DNA from: Dyella nitratireducens
Lineage (GTDB): Bacteria > Pseudomonadota > Gammaproteobacteria > Xanthomonadales > Rhodanobacteraceae
DNA: 64,000 nucleotides
Assembly (NCBI RefSeq): GCF_014642835.1
Contig: NZ_BMJA01000003.1
Coordinates: forward strand, 479,252-543,251
Direction of reading: 5' to 3'
Of the stretch, positions 61,590-64,000 are shown piece by piece; positions within the stretch are counted from its first letter, which is position 1, and every line of letters starts with the position of its first letter. The translations under genes were made by a program, and so were the position numbers. The notes beneath the pieces are model-generated. The model had not been told where the DNA came from. It saw nothing but the letters and a program-made list of their open reading frames with translations, and searched no databases.

Positions 61590-62237
61590 ATGAGCCAAGA
61601 TCTGCCCGTCTCCATTCCCGCCGCGCTTTTCTACGAACGTGCCGACGCCATCGCCGACGCTGCGCGTGAACTTGCGCAACACGGCTGGACGCCCGCAACC
61701 AGCAGCAATTTTTCGATGCGTGTCGATGACGATCACGCAGCGATAACAATCTCCGGACGCGACAAAGGCAAGCTTGGACGCGACGACATCATGTTGGTGG
61801 ATATGCAAGGCAAAGCCGTCGGCACTGCCTCGCGCCCCAGTGCAGAAACCGAATTGCACACCCAGGTATATCGCCGTTGGCCCGATGTGAATGTAGTGCT
61901 GCATACGCACTCGCGCACGCAAAGCGTCGCATCGCGCCTGTTCGCCGCCGATCAGGTGATCCGGCTGGAAGGCTGGGAATTGCAGAAAGCGATCCGCGGC
62001 CATACCACACACGAAAGCGTGCTGAACATCCCCGTCTTCCCCAACACGCAACATATGCCCGAACTGGTGGCGCAGGTGGATGCCTGGATCGATTCCGGCA
62101 AACCGCTGCACGCCTACTTGATCAATGGCCACGGCATCTATACGTGGGGTCATGACATGGCCGAAGCGCGCCGCCATCTGGAGGCGCTGGAATTCCTGCT
62201 CGGCTGCGAACTGGACTTGAGGAGACTGAACGCATGA
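61590..62237 (+). CDS. mtnB: Methylthioribulose-1-phosphate dehydratase
   Basis: Zinc enzyme of the class II aldolase fold; third step of the methionine salvage pathway (MTRu-1-P to diketo-MTP-1-P). [12 protein letters not shown] and the zinc-binding HTHSRTQS near residue 107 are seen. 215 aa. Its stop overlaps the mtnD start by 4 nt. An isolated TATAGT (61557-61562) may be its -10. mtnA and mtnK/mtnP are not in the window. Confidence 0.95.
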   Translation: MSQDLPVSIPAALFYERADAIADAARELAQHGWTPATSSNFSMRVDDDHAAITISGRDKGKLGRDDIMLVDMQGKAVGTASRPSAETELHTQVYRRWPDVNVVLHTHSRTQSVASRLFAADQVIRLEGWELQKAIRGHTTHESVLNIPVFPNTQHMPELVAQVDAWIDSGKPLHAYLINGHGIYTWGHDMAEARRHLEALEFLLGCELDLRRLNA

Positions 62238-62794
62238 GCCGCCTGCGCATTTTCGACGAGCGCCACCCGCAAAGCCCGCTATCGGTGCACGAGGATGACT
62301 CTGGCATCGCTCGCGAGCTGGGCAAAGTGGGCGTGCGCTTCGAGCAATGGGAAGCGAACCAGCCGGTTGCACCCGGTGCCGGCCAGGACGAAGTCATCGC
62401 CGCCTACCGTGCCGACATCGATCGCCTGATGCGCGAAGAAGGTTACCAATCGGTCGACGTGATCAGCTTGACGCCAGACCACCCCGACCGCGCCGCGCTG
62501 CGCCAGAAGTTCCTCAGCGAGCACACGCACAGCGAAGACGAAGTGCGCTTCTTTGTCGCCGGCGCGGGGCAGTTCACCCTGCACATCGGCGACAAGGTTT
62601 ATGACGTCCTGTGCGAACAGGGCGATCTAATCGGCGTCCCCGACAGCACCCGTCACTGGTTCGACATGAGCGAGTCGCCCTACTTCGTGGCTATCCGCCT
62701 GTTCACCAACAAGGAAGGCTGGGTAGCCAATTTCACCGGATCGGACATTGCAGGGCAGTTCCCGCGGATGCAGCCGTTGGCGACCGCGGCGTAA
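62234..62794 (+). CDS. mtnD: Acireductone dioxygenase
   Basis: Cupin enzyme that cleaves acireductone to the keto acid precursor of methionine plus formate (iron form), or to CO and other products (nickel form). Metal ligands are in [15 protein letters not shown] and STRHWFDM. 186 aa. Coupled to mtnB by an ATGA overlap. The TAA stop falls in the degenerate REP copy A6. Confidence 0.95.
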   Translation: MSRLRIFDERHPQSPLSVHEDDSGIARELGKVGVRFEQWEANQPVAPGAGQDEVIAAYRADIDRLMREEGYQSVDVISLTPDHPDRAALRQKFLSEHTHSEDEVRFFVAGAGQFTLHIGDKVYDVLCEQGDLIGVPDSTRHWFDMSESPYFVAIRLFTNKEGWVANFTGSDIAGQFPRMQPLATAA

Positions 62795-62860
62795 GCCGCG
62801 GCGCAAACCCAGCATTCGGGCGTATGTGCATGGCAATGCTGGGATTTGCATCCCAGCCCA
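62791..62860. repeat. Degenerate GTAG-type REP element, family A (copy A6)
   Basis: GTAAGCCGCGGCGCAAACCC...ATGCTGGGATTTGCATCCCAGCC aligns with the family A pattern but with many changes in both arms. The left foot (GTAA) provides the mtnD stop codon. It separates mtnD from mtnC by about 130 bp. Confidence 0.6.
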
Positions 62861-62928
62861 GGAAATCAACCGCTTGCGCCCACGCAAGCCCACGCTAAGC
62901 TTGGGAGCCCCCATCCCCCGATGCTCCC

Positions 62929-63615
62929 ATGACCGCCATCCGCGCCATCGTCACCGATATCGAAGGAACCACCAGCTCGATCAGCTTCGTCAAGGACGTG
63001 CTGTTTCCCTACGCCCGCCAACGCCTGCCGGCCTATGTGGAAACCCATGGCGACACGTCCGAAGTGCAGCACTGGCTGCACGAAGCCGCCAAGGAAGCCG
63101 ATATCGTGGAGGCAACCCGGCAGGAGATCATCGAGCTGCTGCTGGGCTGGATCGACGAGGACCGCAAATCCACCGCCCTCAAGGCCCTGCAGGGCATGAT
63201 CTGGCAGGAAGGCTACGAATCCGGCGAATACCGCGCGCACATGTATCCGGAAGTCGCCTCGCGCCTGCACGCGTGGCGCGGCGAGGGGCTGCATCTGTAC
63301 GTGTACTCCTCAGGCTCGGTGCAAGCGCAGAAGCTGTTCTTCCGCTACAGCGAATCGGGCGATCTCACCCCGCTATTCGCCGGTTACTTCGACACCGAGA
63401 CTGGCCCCAAGCGTGAGCAGGTCTCCTACCAGCGCATCGTAGAAGCCATCGGTGAGCGGCCCGAGCACGTGTTGTTCCTGTCTGACGTGGTGCAGGAACT
63501 CGACGCTGCACGCGCCGCCGGCCTGCATACCGGCTGGCTGCTGCGTCCACCGCTGGAGGTTCCGCCCCAGCCTGCGCATCCTGCCTACGCCAGCTTCGAC
63601 GCCATCCAGCCCTGA
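62929..63615 (+). CDS. mtnC: Enolase-phosphatase E1
   Basis: Bifunctional HAD enzyme that enolises and dephosphorylates DK-MTP-1-P to acireductone, the substrate of MtnD. The HAD nucleophile is in [16 protein letters not shown], the Ser motif in [11 protein letters not shown], and the last Asp in [12 protein letters not shown]. 228 aa. Although mtnB-D-C act consecutively, a repeat lies before this gene, so it may depend on readthrough. Confidence 0.95.
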   Translation: MTAIRAIVTDIEGTTSSISFVKDVLFPYARQRLPAYVETHGDTSEVQHWLHEAAKEADIVEATRQEIIELLLGWIDEDRKSTALKALQGMIWQEGYESGEYRAHMYPEVASRLHAWRGEGLHLYVYSSGSVQAQKLFFRYSESGDLTPLFAGYFDTETGPKREQVSYQRIVEAIGERPEHVLFLSDVVQELDAARAAGLHTGWLLRPPLEVPPQPAHPAYASFDAIQP

Positions 63616-63628
63616 GCGTGAGTTCGCC

Positions 63629-64000
63629 ATGCGCATGCGCACCCTACTAACCGCCTTGCTCTCCTTCGCCGCCGGCGTGCTGGTGATGTTGCTGGTGACC
63701 GGCCACCGGGCGCCGCCCAACCAGGAAAAACCAAGCGTGGCAGCCAGCAGCAGTGCAGCGCCGGCGCCCGCCTCGTCCAGTAGCGATACGGACGATAACG
63801 ATGACAACGATAACTGGCCTAGCCAGGGCCCTTCGCCTGAGCAGGTGATCTACTCGCAGCCGACCATGGTCAGCCAAGCGGTGTCGAAACTCTCGCCGCG
63901 CGTACCCGACAAGACCAACCTCTACTTGGTCACCTTTGCCGGCGATGGCGGCGAGGACGTGTTCCGCAACGAAGCCGAATACGCCGCACAGCTATTCACC
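63629..64000 (+). CDS. C13-family peptidase, N-terminal part (cut by window end)
   Basis: Open frame from ATG 63629 to the window edge (124 codons). A single N-terminal membrane anchor/signal (LLTALLSFAAGVLVMLLVTG) is followed by a Ser/Ala/Asp-rich linker and then RVPDKTNLYLVTFAGDGGED with VFRNEAEYAAQLF, the pattern that opens the periplasmic C13 (legumain-like) peptidases of Xanthomonadales. The catalytic His/Cys lie beyond the window. Confidence 0.75.
   Translation, partial: MRMRTLLTALLSFAAGVLVMLLVTGHRAPPNQEKPSVAASSSAAPAPASSSSDTDDNDDNDNWPSQGPSPEQVIYSQPTMVSQAVSKLSPRVPDKTNLYLVTFAGDGGEDVFRNEAEYAAQLFT

Overview
This 64 kb window is chromosomal DNA from a high-GC gammaproteobacterium. Gene content and order point to the Xanthomonadales, most likely the Rhodanobacteraceae (Dyella / Rhodanobacter / Frateuria type). 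The evidence is: pyrG-kdsA-(small membrane protein)-eno-ftsB-truD and surE-pcm-yqaA-nlpD in the usual order; acnA and acnB side by side and divergent; infA next to clpA-clpS; a Mth938-like protein; a C13-family peptidase; and GTAG-type REP repeats like those of Stenotrophomonas. The genus is inferred. No rRNA, tRNA, CRISPR array, prophage or complete insertion sequence was recognised.

Layout. 0-8.3 kb (all minus): pgsA, uvrC, low-molecular-weight phosphatase and kdsB, then aroA-pheA-serC (aromatic amino acid and serine synthesis), then an FHA protein. A 161-bp inverted-repeat element sits in front of the FHA gene. 8.6-18 kb: a PHA-granule-type protein, infA with a clear promoter, clpA/clpS, nudJ-mnmA-hflD, a LysR regulator and acnB. 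18.3-23.9 kb: acnA, a lipoprotein, fadD and a PilZ protein. 23.9-24.7 kb carries no gene but many hairpins. It is followed by scpA-scpB-rluB (chromosome segregation and ribosome maturation; ScpB and RluB have long charged tails) and an ArsC-like protein.

28.3-30.6 kb is an accessory patch: a PAS-AraC regulator beside the C-terminal remnant of a TonB-dependent receptor, then a DUF2239 gene with a repeated operator-like motif. 30.6-43.9 kb is core again: ftsH-rlmE, yhbY and a Mth938-like gene, surE-pcm-yqaA-nlpD, an Smr protein, a gamma-glutamylcyclotransferase, and pyrG-kdsA-x-eno-ftsB-truD. ispD and ispF, which commonly lie between ftsB and truD, are not there.

44.1-45.1 kb holds a lone class I terpene synthase with the metal-binding and pyrophosphate-sensing motifs of bacterial sesquiterpene or monoterpene cyclases. 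45.5-49.4 kb is the cyoABCD quinol oxidase operon with two terminators. 49.6-64 kb: aminopeptidase P, a secreted-looking or orphan Ig-like protein, parE, a lipoprotein gene broken by an in-frame TGA, nbaC, a NUDIX gene, an outer-membrane protein, two APC amino-acid permeases, a candidate small RNA with a strong terminator, a Tat-exported HiPIP, the methionine-salvage genes mtnB-mtnD-mtnC, and the start of a C13 peptidase cut by the window edge.

The most striking window-wide pattern is a set of eight paired-hairpin repeats in two sequence families, both bounded by GTAG...CTAC. Their terminal GTAG (or GTAA) supplies the stop codon of seven genes. The other leading candidates for undescribed biology are the structured region at 24.2-24.65 kb, the small RNA at about 60.87-61.02 kb, and the orphan terpene synthase.
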